From: Paracoccaceae bacterium
GTDB taxonomy: Bacteria; Pseudomonadota; Alphaproteobacteria; Rhodobacterales; Rhodobacteraceae
DNA length: 34,810 nucleotides
Assembly (NCBI GenBank): GCA_026706985.1
Contig: JAPOXR010000005.1
Coordinates: 1 to 34,810 of the forward strand
Direction: 5' to 3'
Under the pieces are notes generated by a model that made no database searches, was not told the DNA's origin, and was given only the letters and a program-made list of their open reading frames with translations. Numbering within the stretch: the stretch's first letter is position 1; each line of letters opens with the position of its first letter. Shown piece by piece: positions 1 to 8,331 of the stretch. Made by a program: the position numbers and the translations under genes.

Positions 1-57
1 CGCTCCGTTCCCGAAGGTGGAGTCACATCAATTGCGGTCGTTGGTTATTGAGGCTAG
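1..57. repeat. Left copy of 57-bp terminal inverted repeat
   Basis: Bases 1-57 are an exact reverse complement of bases 34754-34810; the match stops at position 58, where C faces T in the reverse-complemented right end. Both copies are entered from the same side, so the 34.7-kb interior is flanked by inverted copies of one repeat. A contig that stops inside a repeated element (for example an insertion sequence) would give this, and so would a true inverted repeat. No transposase is visible because only 57 bases of the repeat are present. Confidence 0.95.
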
Positions 58-164
58 CAGAAGTCAAAATGACTGGCGAATGGGCATTCTTCACCTTCTC
101 ACCCTCCGATTGAAACTGGTAAAGACGAGCCGATTGTGTGCGGCAGCGAATGGGGAATGGAAAC

Positions 165-743
165 ATGACGGCCTGGATCAGCATGCTGAGTGACGAAGAA
201 GCCGGAGAGGAACTCATGGCGGCTCTTGACGAGGCCCGCACACCGCACGGAACCGTTGACAATGTGATGCGCGTGCATTCCCTGCGGCCGGCGACAATGA
301 AGGGACATGTGGCTCTCTATCGGGCGGCGCTGCATGATGATGCGAATGAGTTACCGGAATGGTTCCAGGAGATTGTGGCGAGCTACGTGTCGATGCTGAA
401 TGACTGCGCCTATTCGCTGGCCAATCACTGGGCCAACGCCCGCCATTTGCTGCGCGACAATGAACGCGCCGAAAGCATCCATGCGGCATTGATGCGGAAC
501 CGGCCGCAGGCGGCGTTTTCCGGTCCTGAGCTGGAAATTCTCCGCTACGCGGAAAAGCTGACCCTGCGGCCGTCGGAAATGACCGAATCGGATATCATTT
601 CGCTGCGCAACGCCGGAGTCGGGGATGGGTGTATTCTGGAAGCCAACCAGATCATCGGTTATTTCAATTATGCGAACCGGCTGCTGAATGGTCTGGGGGT
701 CACAACCGAGGGTGACATTGTCGGCTATTACGCCGAAGAGTGA
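165..743 (+). CDS. AhpD-like / carboxymuconolactone-decarboxylase-fold peroxidase-related protein
   Basis: A 192-residue protein of the uncharacterised peroxidase-related branch of the AhpD/CMD fold. The active-site helix reads LNDCAYSLANHW (about residues 78-89), and the C-terminal block YFNYANRLLNGLGV is typical of the family. AhpD relatives use a CxxC pair with a following His to pass electrons to peroxides. Here the first Cys (C81) and the His (H88) are present but the second Cys position is Ser (S84), so classical disulfide chemistry is doubtful. In-frame GTG (138) and ATG (150) starts exist upstream; ATG 165 is preferred because GGGGA lies 8 bases before it. It ends 5 bases before soxB and is probably co-transcribed. 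Sarcosine oxidase makes H2O2, so a peroxide-related role is plausible but inferred. Confidence 0.75.
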   Translation: MTAWISMLSDEEAGEELMAALDEARTPHGTVDNVMRVHSLRPATMKGHVALYRAALHDDANELPEWFQEIVASYVSMLNDCAYSLANHWANARHLLRDNERAESIHAALMRNRPQAAFSGPELEILRYAEKLTLRPSEMTESDIISLRNAGVGDGCILEANQIIGYFNYANRLLNGLGVTTEGDIVGYYAEE

Positions 744-748
744 TAAGA

Positions 749-2032
749 ATGGCCGATGCAGCGGTGAGCAGATCCAGGAGCCAACGCTACTCGGCATTTT
801 CACTGCTCGCCGGAGCGTTCAGGCAACACCGGGGATGGCGTCCGGCCTGGCGGGAGCCACCGCTTGAGCAGTGCTATGACATCGTCATTGTCGGCGCCGG
901 CGGGCACGGGCTTGCCACGGCCTATTATCTGGCAAGGCATCACGGAAGCAAGCGTCGGATCGCGGTTCTTGAACGCGGCTGGCTCGGCGGCGGCAATGTG
1001 GCCCGCAACACTGTCACCATCCGCTCCAATTATCTGCGCGACGAAAGCATACCTTTCTATGTGAAATCCGTCGCCCTGTATGAGGGGTTGACGAAAGAGT
1101 TGAATTTCAACCTCATGCATTCCAGGCGCGGCATGATCGATGTCATCAACACATGGCCGAAGCTGCGCGAAATCCGCCGCCGGAGGATGGTGATGGATCT
1201 CCACGGCGCCACCTACCGGCCGATTTCCGTCGACGAAATCCGCCGCCGGATTCCACTGCTCACCGGTGGCGGGCCACAATCGAGGCTGCCGATTCTCGCC
1301 GGAATGCTGCACCCTGACGCGGCAGTGAACCGCCATGATGCGGTGGCTTGGGGCTATGCGCGGGCGGCGGGCGGTCTCGGCGTTGCAATCCATCAGAATA
1401 CCGAGGTCAAATCGCTCCTGTGCGACGAAAGCGGCGCAGTCTGCGGTGTCGAGACCAGCAGGGGCAGGATTCTCGCCGGCAAAACCGCGCTCGCCGTGTC
1501 CGGCCATACGACCAGCCTGACCGACACAGCGGGTCTCAGGCTACCGCTCAGAAGCTTCAATCTCACGGCTTTTGTCTCCGAACCGGTGCGCCCGGTATTG
1601 GATTGTATCGTCAATTGTCCTGACCTCGGGGTCTATCTGTCGCAGTCCGACAAGGGGGAATTCGTGATCGGCGGTGCGCCCGACCCGGGGCAATCCTTCA
1701 GACGGGATATTCGGCAGAATGTTTTCGAGGATACGGTGTGCGCGCTGCTTGAACTCTTTCCCTCTTTCAAGCGTCTGAAGCTGTTGCGGCAATGGGGAGG
1801 GCATCTCGATATGGCGCATGACGCATCGCCGATCATGTCACCCACGGAACGGCCCGGGCTCTACATATCCGCCGGTTGGTGGGGTGGCTACAAAGCCATT
1901 CCCGCCGGAGGCATGACTTTCGCACATCTCCTGGCAACCGGCACACCGCATCCCTTGATGGAAAAATTCACGCTCGACCGTTTCCCGCATCTGGATTTCA
2001 TAATCGAGTCGGGAACCACGGCGGCGGTGTGA
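749..2032 (+). CDS. soxB: Sarcosine oxidase, beta subunit
   Basis: A 427-residue flavoprotein matching the beta subunit of heterotetrameric sarcosine oxidase, which oxidises sarcosine to glycine and passes the methyl group to tetrahydrofolate, yielding H2O2. The dinucleotide-binding motif VGAGGHG is at about 48-54, followed by the hallmark GGGNVARNTVTIRSNYL stretch. The RHDAVAWGYAR block places His196 at the position of the histidine (His173 in the Corynebacterium enzyme, as I recall) that carries covalent FMN. The N-terminal RYSAFSLLAGAFRQHRGWRPAW extension is common in proteobacterial SoxB. ATG 749 is chosen over the in-frame GTG 740, which overlaps the upstream gene. First of four consecutive sox genes; soxD follows 9 bases later. 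Confidence 0.95.
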   Translation: MADAAVSRSRSQRYSAFSLLAGAFRQHRGWRPAWREPPLEQCYDIVIVGAGGHGLATAYYLARHHGSKRRIAVLERGWLGGGNVARNTVTIRSNYLRDESIPFYVKSVALYEGLTKELNFNLMHSRRGMIDVINTWPKLREIRRRRMVMDLHGATYRPISVDEIRRRIPLLTGGGPQSRLPILAGMLHPDAAVNRHDAVAWGYARAAGGLGVAIHQNTEVKSLLCDESGAVCGVETSRGRILAGKTALAVSGHTTSLTDTAGLRLPLRSFNLTAFVSEPVRPVLDCIVNCPDLGVYLSQSDKGEFVIGGAPDPGQSFRRDIRQNVFEDTVCALLELFPSFKRLKLLRQWGGHLDMAHDASPIMSPTERPGLYISAGWWGGYKAIPAGGMTFAHLLATGTPHPLMEKFTLDRFPHLDFIIESGTTAAV

Positions 2033-2041
2033 GGAACCCGT

Positions 2042-2302
2042 ATGCTGGTCATCACATGTCCATTCTGCGGTCCGCGCGATGAACGCGAGTTTGAATATTG
2101 CGGTCCGGCGGCCCCGCCGCGTCCCGAGGATGCCTCCGTTGTTTCCGACCGCGGATGGGTTGAATATCTGACCTCGCCGCCGAATCCGGTCGGGCCGGTG
2201 GAGGAGATCTGGTGGCACAAGCGCGGCTGCGAGGCATGGATCCGCCTCTGCCGTGACACGGTGACGCATGAGATTCTCCCGACCCGTGAGGTCCGGAAAT
2301 GA
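2042..2302 (+). CDS. soxD: Sarcosine oxidase, delta subunit (zinc-binding)
   Basis: An 86-residue protein of the usual SoxD length. The four zinc ligands known from solved heterotetrameric enzymes are present: C6 and C9 in the N-terminal CPFC motif, then H59 and C63 in WWHKRGC. The delta subunit is a small structural partner with no catalytic centre of its own. Its stop codon overlaps the soxA start in an ATGA junction, so translation of the two is probably coupled. Confidence 0.95.
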   Translation: MLVITCPFCGPRDEREFEYCGPAAPPRPEDASVVSDRGWVEYLTSPPNPVGPVEEIWWHKRGCEAWIRLCRDTVTHEILPTREVRK

Positions 2303-5223
2303 AGCGCGGCAACCGGCTTCCGGATGGCGGTCTAATCGATCGTGAAAGGCAGATTAATTTCACTTTCAACGGCAGGTCATTCACCGGCCTCGCCGGCGAC
2401 AGCGTGGCATCGGCGTTGCTTGCGAATGATAGGATGCTGATCGGCCGAAGCTTCAAATATCACCGGCCGCGCGGAATTATGTCCGCCGGATATGAGGAAC
2501 CGGGGGCACTGGTGGAATTTGAGGCCGGCTCCGCTTCCGGCAATGAGATTCCGGCGCTGCTGCCGCTTCGCGAAGGCATGCGGGTGAAATCGGTGAATTG
2601 CTGGCCATCGCCGGAATTCGACCTCGGCGGGGTGAACCAATTGCTGGCACCGCTGCTGCCGGCGGGATTCTATTACAAGACATTCATGCGCCCGGATTGG
2701 GCATTGTTTGAACCCTGGGTAAGGCGGGCGGCGGGACTTGCCGCGGTGCCGAGGGCGGCACCGGAGGAGGGCGCATATGAGACCCGGAACCTGAACTGCG
2801 ATATCCTGGTTGTCGGTGCCGGCGCCGCCGGTCTGACGGCGGCGTCCATCGGTGCCGCCAGCGGGTTACGTATTGTCATCGCCGATATGGACCGCCAACC
2901 GGGCGGGGCACTGCTTGGCTGCGAGGCCTGGATCGAGGAGCTGCCGGGCACCGATTGGGTGCGGAAAACCGCAGCGGAACTCAAGGCTGCGGACAATGTC
3001 CGTCTCCTCCGAAACACTTTGGTCTGGGCGTGCCGTGAACAGAATTTGCTGATGGCGCGGCAAAACCCGGAGCGGAGCGGTGAACGCGAAAGGAATTGGC
3101 GGCTGCGGGCGCGCCAACTGATCATCGCAACCGGTGCGGTTGAGCGGATGATGGTGTTTCCGGGAAATGACCGACCCGGAGTGATGCTGGCGTCATCGGT
3201 GCGCAACTATGTGCATCGCTATGCTGTCAGACCAGGGCGGCGGGCATTGATTTTCACCTGCAATGACACCGCCAATGAGGCCGTTCCCGCCCTCACCAAT
3301 GCAGGAATTGAAATCGCCGCCATTGTCGATACGCGGCCGGAGCCACAATCTGTGCCGACATCGGGGATTCGTCACATTCATGGCGCCGCAATCACCCGGA
3401 CATCCGGACGGAAGCGGGTGCGCGGCGCACTCATCCGACATGCCAATGGCAGGATGGAACAGATTGAATGCGACCTGGTCGCACTGTCCGGCGGGTGGAA
3501 CCCGTCGCTGCAGCTCTGGTCGCAGGCGCGCCAGCCGATTACATACAATCACCGGACTTCGATGTTTGTTCCCGTGGCCAAAGCCGCCGCTATCCGTTGT
3601 GCGGGAGCGGCGGATGGCTGCATCGGCCTTGCCGCGGCCCTGCGGAGCGGTGCCATGGCCGGGGCCGCCGCGATCAAAGCATGCGGATGCAGGGCGAGCG
3701 CCGCCATTCCCGAATGTTCCCCGCAGACCCGATATAATGCGGGGCCCTGGTGGCATGACGAGGCGCCGGGAAGAGCACAGAATGCCTTCGTGGATGTCAT
3801 GAATGATGTCACCCTGGCCGACATCCATTTGGCTCTCCGCGAGGGCTACCGTTCGATCGAGCATGTGAAGCGCTACACGACTGCCGGAATGGGGCTGGAT
3901 CAGGGGCGCACCGGTAACGTGAACATCGTGGGCGCCATCGCCGAAGCCACCGCTGCCGATATGGAAACCATCGGCGTGACGACATTCCGCTCTCCGGTGG
4001 CGCCGGTTTCATTCGGCTCCATCCAGGGAACCCGCGAAGGCTCCGTCCTACTGCCTTACCGGCACACACCGCTCACAGAGTGGAATGTCTCTCGGGGTGC
4101 GGTGATGTATGAAGCCGGTGCCCGCTGGCGCCGGCCCGGCTACTTTCCGCAGTCAGGGGAAAGCATGCATCAGGCTGTCAACCGTGAGGCCGGTGCGGTT
4201 CGAAATTCAGTCGGCGTCTATGACGGATCTCCTCTCGGCACCTTTGCCGTCAAGGGCAGGGATGCCGCGAGGCTGCTCGACATGCTGTATACCAACCGGT
4301 TTTCCGACCTGCCGCTGCATCAGGGCCGGTACGGAATAATGCTCACCGATGACGGGCTGATCCTCGATGACGGGGTGAGTTTCAGGCTTGGGGAATGCGA
4401 ATTCCTGATGTCGACCTCCACCGCCAACGCCGCCAGGGTCTATCGCCATGTGCAGAAATTCCTGCATCTGGAGAGGCCGGATTGGCAGGTTTGGATGACG
4501 GACCTTACCTGCCAATGGATGAATGCGACAATCTGCGGCCCCGCGGCGCGCGAAATTGTGGCGGCACTCGGCACCGATATTGATCTCGGGCGCGGGAAAT
4601 TCCCTTTCATGACAATCCGTGAAGGGATGGTCGCCGGGCTGCCGGCCCGGATCAGCCGTGTCAGCTTCACCGGCGAATTGTCATTTGAAATCAATGTCCG
4701 GGCACGGGATCTGTGCCAGCTCTGGGAACGGGTGATCGATGCCGGCAAGGCGTATGGCATCACTCCAATCGGTTCCGAGACCAACCATGTGCTACGGGTG
4801 GAGAAAGGCTTCCTGTCGCTCGGCCACGAGGTTGACGGAACCACGGATCCCTATGACCTCGGGATGGGCTGGATCATGTCAAAGAAGAAATCCGACTTTC
4901 TCGGCAAGCGCTCGGTGTCGCTGCGCCGCCGCCGGGGGGTCCCGCGTCGTGAATTGGTGGGATTGGCGACAGCGGACCCGGCGCAGGTGATACCGGAAGG
5001 CGCACCGCTCACTCCCGGCGGGCGGCGCGAGAAGAGCGAAGGTGTTGTGACCGCATCCGTCTGGTCCGAATGCTGCGGCCGCTCGGTGTCATTGGCCCTG
5101 CTCCAGGATGGCCGGGCGCGCCACGGAGAGACCGTCCATATCCGCACACCGGAGGAAGTCATGGAAGCTCGGGTGACCGGCAGTTGTGCCTGGGACCCGC
5201 AGGGCACACGGATGAGAAGCTGA
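2299..5223 (+). CDS. soxA: Sarcosine oxidase, alpha subunit
   Basis: A 974-residue alpha subunit of normal length. Domains in order: an N-terminal 2Fe-2S-ferredoxin-like fold without a cluster (about 19-65, including SFKYHRPRGIMSAG); an NAD-binding Rossmann segment starting DILVVGAGAAGLTAA at about 168; a central disulfide-reductase-like region with IEHVKRYTTAGMGLDQG; and a C-terminal GcvT/aminomethyltransferase-like domain from about residue 595 that binds tetrahydrofolate and takes up the methylene group. It starts inside the soxD stop codon (ATGA) and ends one base before soxG, so soxBDAG is a tight operon. glyA and purU, frequent neighbours of sox operons, are not in the window. Confidence 0.96.
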   Translation: MKRGNRLPDGGLIDRERQINFTFNGRSFTGLAGDSVASALLANDRMLIGRSFKYHRPRGIMSAGYEEPGALVEFEAGSASGNEIPALLPLREGMRVKSVNCWPSPEFDLGGVNQLLAPLLPAGFYYKTFMRPDWALFEPWVRRAAGLAAVPRAAPEEGAYETRNLNCDILVVGAGAAGLTAASIGAASGLRIVIADMDRQPGGALLGCEAWIEELPGTDWVRKTAAELKAADNVRLLRNTLVWACREQNLLMARQNPERSGERERNWRLRARQLIIATGAVERMMVFPGNDRPGVMLASSVRNYVHRYAVRPGRRALIFTCNDTANEAVPALTNAGIEIAAIVDTRPEPQSVPTSGIRHIHGAAITRTSGRKRVRGALIRHANGRMEQIECDLVALSGGWNPSLQLWSQARQPITYNHRTSMFVPVAKAAAIRCAGAADGCIGLAAALRSGAMAGAAAIKACGCRASAAIPECSPQTRYNAGPWWHDEAPGRAQNAFVDVMNDVTLADIHLALREGYRSIEHVKRYTTAGMGLDQGRTGNVNIVGAIAEATAADMETIGVTTFRSPVAPVSFGSIQGTREGSVLLPYRHTPLTEWNVSRGAVMYEAGARWRRPGYFPQSGESMHQAVNREAGAVRNSVGVYDGSPLGTFAVKGRDAARLLDMLYTNRFSDLPLHQGRYGIMLTDDGLILDDGVSFRLGECEFLMSTSTANAARVYRHVQKFLHLERPDWQVWMTDLTCQWMNATICGPAAREIVAALGTDIDLGRGKFPFMTIREGMVAGLPARISRVSFTGELSFEINVRARDLCQLWERVIDAGKAYGITPIGSETNHVLRVEKGFLSLGHEVDGTTDPYDLGMGWIMSKKKSDFLGKRSVSLRRRRGVPRRELVGLATADPAQVIPEGAPLTPGGRREKSEGVVTASVWSECCGRSVSLALLQDGRARHGETVHIRTPEEVMEARVTGSCAWDPQGTRMRS

Positions 5224-5224
5224 A

Positions 5225-5728
5225 ATGATCTTTGAATTCAGCACGGTGCCCCGATTCACCCTGCTTGATATCAAGGGCGATATCCGTGCCGCCGAAAGGT
5301 TCGCCGCCGCTTTCGGCCTGACTCTGCCGGCAACAACCAACAGCCGTGCCTCCGCCGGCGACAGCGAAATCTACCACATTGGTGACAGCCACTGGATTCT
5401 GCGTGCACCGCCACAGGCGGAAGATCAACTTCCGTCCATTTGCGGCCCCGAATCCCCTCCTGACCTGCTTGTTCAACCGGTTTCCGACACTTGGGCAATT
5501 TACCGGTTATCCGGAACCGACAAGGATGGAGTCCTTTCTGTCTGCACTTCGCTGGATATCAACGCACTGCCGGAAAACGCCGCCACTTTCACGGAAATAC
5601 TTGGTGAAAAGGCGCTCATAATTTCCCGGCCCGAGGGTTATGAATTTCTTTTTGAGAACTCTTATTCGGCCTTCATGGAAGATCACTTCAGCAGAATCAG
5701 CAACCATATGCCAACCCGACAGGATTGA
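5225..5728 (+). CDS. soxG: Sarcosine oxidase, gamma subunit
   Basis: A 167-residue protein at the canonical soxG position directly after soxA. The gamma subunit has a GcvT/YgfZ-like fold and is poorly conserved; here the opening FEFSTVPRFTLLDIKGD, the central SDTWAIYRLSG and the ENAATFTEILGEKALII segment fit that fold. Length matches gamma subunits, which run below about 200 residues. The call rests partly on gene order. It closes the sox operon; a 154-base gap with hairpin potential separates it from the molybdoenzyme. Confidence 0.88.
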   Translation: MIFEFSTVPRFTLLDIKGDIRAAERFAAAFGLTLPATTNSRASAGDSEIYHIGDSHWILRAPPQAEDQLPSICGPESPPDLLVQPVSDTWAIYRLSGTDKDGVLSVCTSLDINALPENAATFTEILGEKALIISRPEGYEFLFENSYSAFMEDHFSRISNHMPTRQD

Positions 5729-5754
5729 TTAATCATGCCACTCGCCGGCGCTTT

Positions 5755-5802
5755 CCACGGGGGCAAAGAGTAAGCCGTCCGGCAACGGTATGTGCCCCGT
5801 GG
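5755..5802. promoter_or_regulatory. Nested hairpin in the leader of the molybdoenzyme gene
   Basis: In the 154-base gap after soxG, CCACGGGG (5755-5762) pairs perfectly with CCCCGTGG (5795-5802), and a small inner stem (CCGT 5775-5778 with ACGG 5785-5788) sits in the loop. No run of T follows, so this is not an obvious intrinsic terminator. It lies about 80 bases before the molybdoenzyme ATG and could be a 5' leader structure or an operator. No known riboswitch was recognised. Confidence 0.4.
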
Positions 5803-5882
5803 CAGCTGAGATAATCGGTCTTGTGTAACAATACCATTCGTGGAAACTGAGTCTCGCCGGGACGGAAAGACAGATTGGCAAA

Positions 5883-8258
5883 ATGAACGCAGCCGGGGCC
5901 GAACTGCCATGCCCACCATTGGGTGAGCTTGAGAAACTTCCCCTGAATTGCAATCATTGGGGAACTTACCGGGTGGAAGCCCGGGATGGGCGGGTGCAGG
6001 CCCTATGGCCGTTTGAACATGATGGTGATCCTTCAGCCATCGGTGCAGGCATGGTGGACGCGCTGGATCATCCGCTCCGGATCACGGCACCGATGGTCCG
6101 TCGTGGCTGGCTTGAATCCGGGCCCGGCGGAGAAACAGAGCTGCGCGGAAGCGATTCCTTCGTCGAGATCGGCTGGGATGAGGCGGAACGGCTGGTTGCC
6201 TCCGAACTCGACCGGATCCGAACCACTCACGGCAATGCGTCGATTTTCGCCGGCTCTTATGGCTGGGCAAGCGCCGGCAGATTTCACCATGCGCAAAGCC
6301 AACTCAAGCGGTTCCTGAACTGCATCGGTGGTTTCACAGCCTCGGTCAACACCTACAGCCTGGCGGCTGGCGAAGTCGTGATGCCCTACATTCTGGGCCC
6401 GTTCTATAAACTGCTGGATGAAACAACGAGTTGGAAGGTGATCGCGCGGCACAGCGAGACTTTCGTCGCCTTCGGCGGTGTGCCGGCAAGGAATGGCCAG
6501 ATCAATGCCGGCGGTGCGATGAATCACTGCCAGCGCGAGGGTTTGGAGGCCGCCGCGCTGAACGGCGTCAGATTTTTCAATGTCAGCCCGCTGAAGGCGG
6601 ATGTCGAAACCGAGCCCGGGGCTGAGTGGATTACTCCAAGGCCGGGCACCGATGTCGCCCTGATGCTCGGTATCGCCCATACATTGCTTGTCGAAGATCT
6701 GCATGACCGGCTTTTTCTTGAACGCTGCTCAATCGGGTTTGACCACTTCCAGCACTATCTCACAGGCGGGAGTGATGGTGTGGTTAAATCCGCCGATTGG
6801 GCGGAATCGATCAGCACTGTGCCGGCGGACGTCATTCGGAACCTTGCCCGTCGTATGGCGGGCACCCGCACCATGATCTCGGTCAGCTGGTCGCTCACGC
6901 GGCAGGATCATGGTGAACAGCCTTTCTGGGCAGCGGTGACATTGGCGGCAATGTTGGGTCAGATCGGACTCCCGGGAGGCGGAATCGGCTTCGGTTACGG
7001 CGCCGTGAATTCAGTCGGCGACGATTTCACCATCGTGCCGGCCGCATCCTTTCCGCAGGGAATGAATCCGGTTCGAAGCTTTATTCCGGTAGCCCGGATC
7101 AGTGACATGCTGATGCATCCGGGCCGGGAGTACGAATATGACGGAAAAACCCGGAGATATCCCGATATCCGCCTGGTGTATTGGGCAGGTGGCAACCCGT
7201 TTCACCACCATCAGGATCTGTTCAGGCTGAAGCGGGCCTGGACCCGGCCTGAAACAGTCGTCACCCATGATTGGGTTTGGAATTCGCTGGCAAGGCATTC
7301 TGACATTATTCTGCCATGCACAACCTCATTGGAGCGCAATGATATTGCGATTTCGAGAAGCCAATTTCTCATTCACACGAAAAAAGCGGTCGAGCCACCT
7401 GCAGGATGCCGCAATGATTTTGAGATTTTCCGCGCTCTGGCGCGGCGCATGGATGTGTCAGAGCGGTTTACGGAAGGGCGGGGCGAGGCGCATTGGCTGG
7501 CATGGATGTATGAAGAATCACGCCGCAGGATGCGGGCCCGGGGTGTCGAACTTCCGGATTACGCGAAGTTCCGGGAACAGGGATGGATCCGGGTTCCGCC
7601 GCCGGATTGTCCGCGCGTGTTCCTCGACAAATTCCGCCGTGATCCGCTGGAAAACCAGCTGTCCACACCGAGCGGAAAGATCGAAATCCATTCCGGCAAG
7701 GTCGCCGGATTCGGCTATCGGGAGTGCCCTGGGCACGCGGTCTGGCAGCCACCGGCGGAGTGGCTGGGAGATACCGGGCGGGCTTATCCGCTGCACCTGA
7801 TCTCCAATCAGCCTTCCCACAAGCTGCACTCCCAGCTCGACCATGGCCGCGTCAGCCGCAGCGCCAAGGTCGGCGGTCGGGAACCGGTCAGGTTACACCC
7901 GGGGGATGCGGAGCCGAGAGGAATCTCGGAAGGAGACACCGTTCGGATATTCAATTTGCGCGGCTCCTGTCTGGCATCGGCAGTTGTGACTGAGAGTTTG
8001 ATGCGCGGCGTTATTCAGATGAGCACCGGCGCATGGTTTGACCCCGATGAATCGCCCAACCTCGGCAATGTCTGCAGGCACGGCAACCCAAATGCCCTGA
8101 CGCTGGATAAGGGAACCTCGCCGCTGGCTCAGGGTCCGGTCGCCCATACCTGCCTCGTGGACATCGAACGGTTCGACGGCGCCAGCCCGGCGGTGACAAT
8201 CCATACACCGCCGCACGTGCAGCGGGCGGTGGAAAAGCCGTCAATTGATCGGATCTGA
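5883..8258 (+). CDS. Molybdopterin oxidoreductase, BisC/TorA-like (DMSO reductase family)
   Basis: A 791-residue bis-MGD molybdoenzyme of the clade holding biotin-sulfoxide, TMAO and DMSO reductases. The N-terminus lacks the Cys motif for an iron-sulfur cluster and instead has NHWGTY at about 24-29. GSYGWASAGRFHHAQSQ (about 124-140) and NTYSLAAGEVVMP are family hallmarks; Ser159 aligns with the molybdenum-ligating serine of DMSO/TMAO reductases. The C-terminal molydopterin-binding domain includes LISNQPSHKLHSQLDHG. There is no twin-Arg leader or other signal peptide, so a cytoplasmic enzyme like BisC is likely. The substrate is unknown: an S- or N-oxide. It follows soxG on the same strand after 154 bases and may have its own promoter. 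Confidence 0.9.
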   Translation: MNAAGAELPCPPLGELEKLPLNCNHWGTYRVEARDGRVQALWPFEHDGDPSAIGAGMVDALDHPLRITAPMVRRGWLESGPGGETELRGSDSFVEIGWDEAERLVASELDRIRTTHGNASIFAGSYGWASAGRFHHAQSQLKRFLNCIGGFTASVNTYSLAAGEVVMPYILGPFYKLLDETTSWKVIARHSETFVAFGGVPARNGQINAGGAMNHCQREGLEAAALNGVRFFNVSPLKADVETEPGAEWITPRPGTDVALMLGIAHTLLVEDLHDRLFLERCSIGFDHFQHYLTGGSDGVVKSADWAESISTVPADVIRNLARRMAGTRTMISVSWSLTRQDHGEQPFWAAVTLAAMLGQIGLPGGGIGFGYGAVNSVGDDFTIVPAASFPQGMNPVRSFIPVARISDMLMHPGREYEYDGKTRRYPDIRLVYWAGGNPFHHHQDLFRLKRAWTRPETVVTHDWVWNSLARHSDIILPCTTSLERNDIAISRSQFLIHTKKAVEPPAGCRNDFEIFRALARRMDVSERFTEGRGEAHWLAWMYEESRRRMRARGVELPDYAKFREQGWIRVPPPDCPRVFLDKFRRDPLENQLSTPSGKIEIHSGKVAGFGYRECPGHAVWQPPAEWLGDTGRAYPLHLISNQPSHKLHSQLDHGRVSRSAKVGGREPVRLHPGDAEPRGISEGDTVRIFNLRGSCLASAVVTESLMRGVIQMSTGAWFDPDESPNLGNVCRHGNPNALTLDKGTSPLAQGPVAHTCLVDIERFDGASPAVTIHTPPHVQRAVEKPSIDRI

Positions 8259-8331
8259 GCTCAATCCGCGTCCGCAAGGGTTGACTGGTAACGCATGTTT
8301 TGTGTGGCCAAACTCTCGAATCCGCACCTGA

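Noticed and set aside
800-1507. Minus-strand 235-codon open frame inside soxB
   Set aside because: High-GC antisense shadow of soxB with no recognisable protein features.
5729-5882. Molybdenum-cofactor riboswitch before the molybdoenzyme
   Set aside because: A hairpin is present but I could not match the known conserved motif of that RNA class.
8259-8331. Shared terminator between the molybdoenzyme and the glycohydrolase
   Set aside because: No stem with a T-run on either strand is visible in the 73-base convergent gap.
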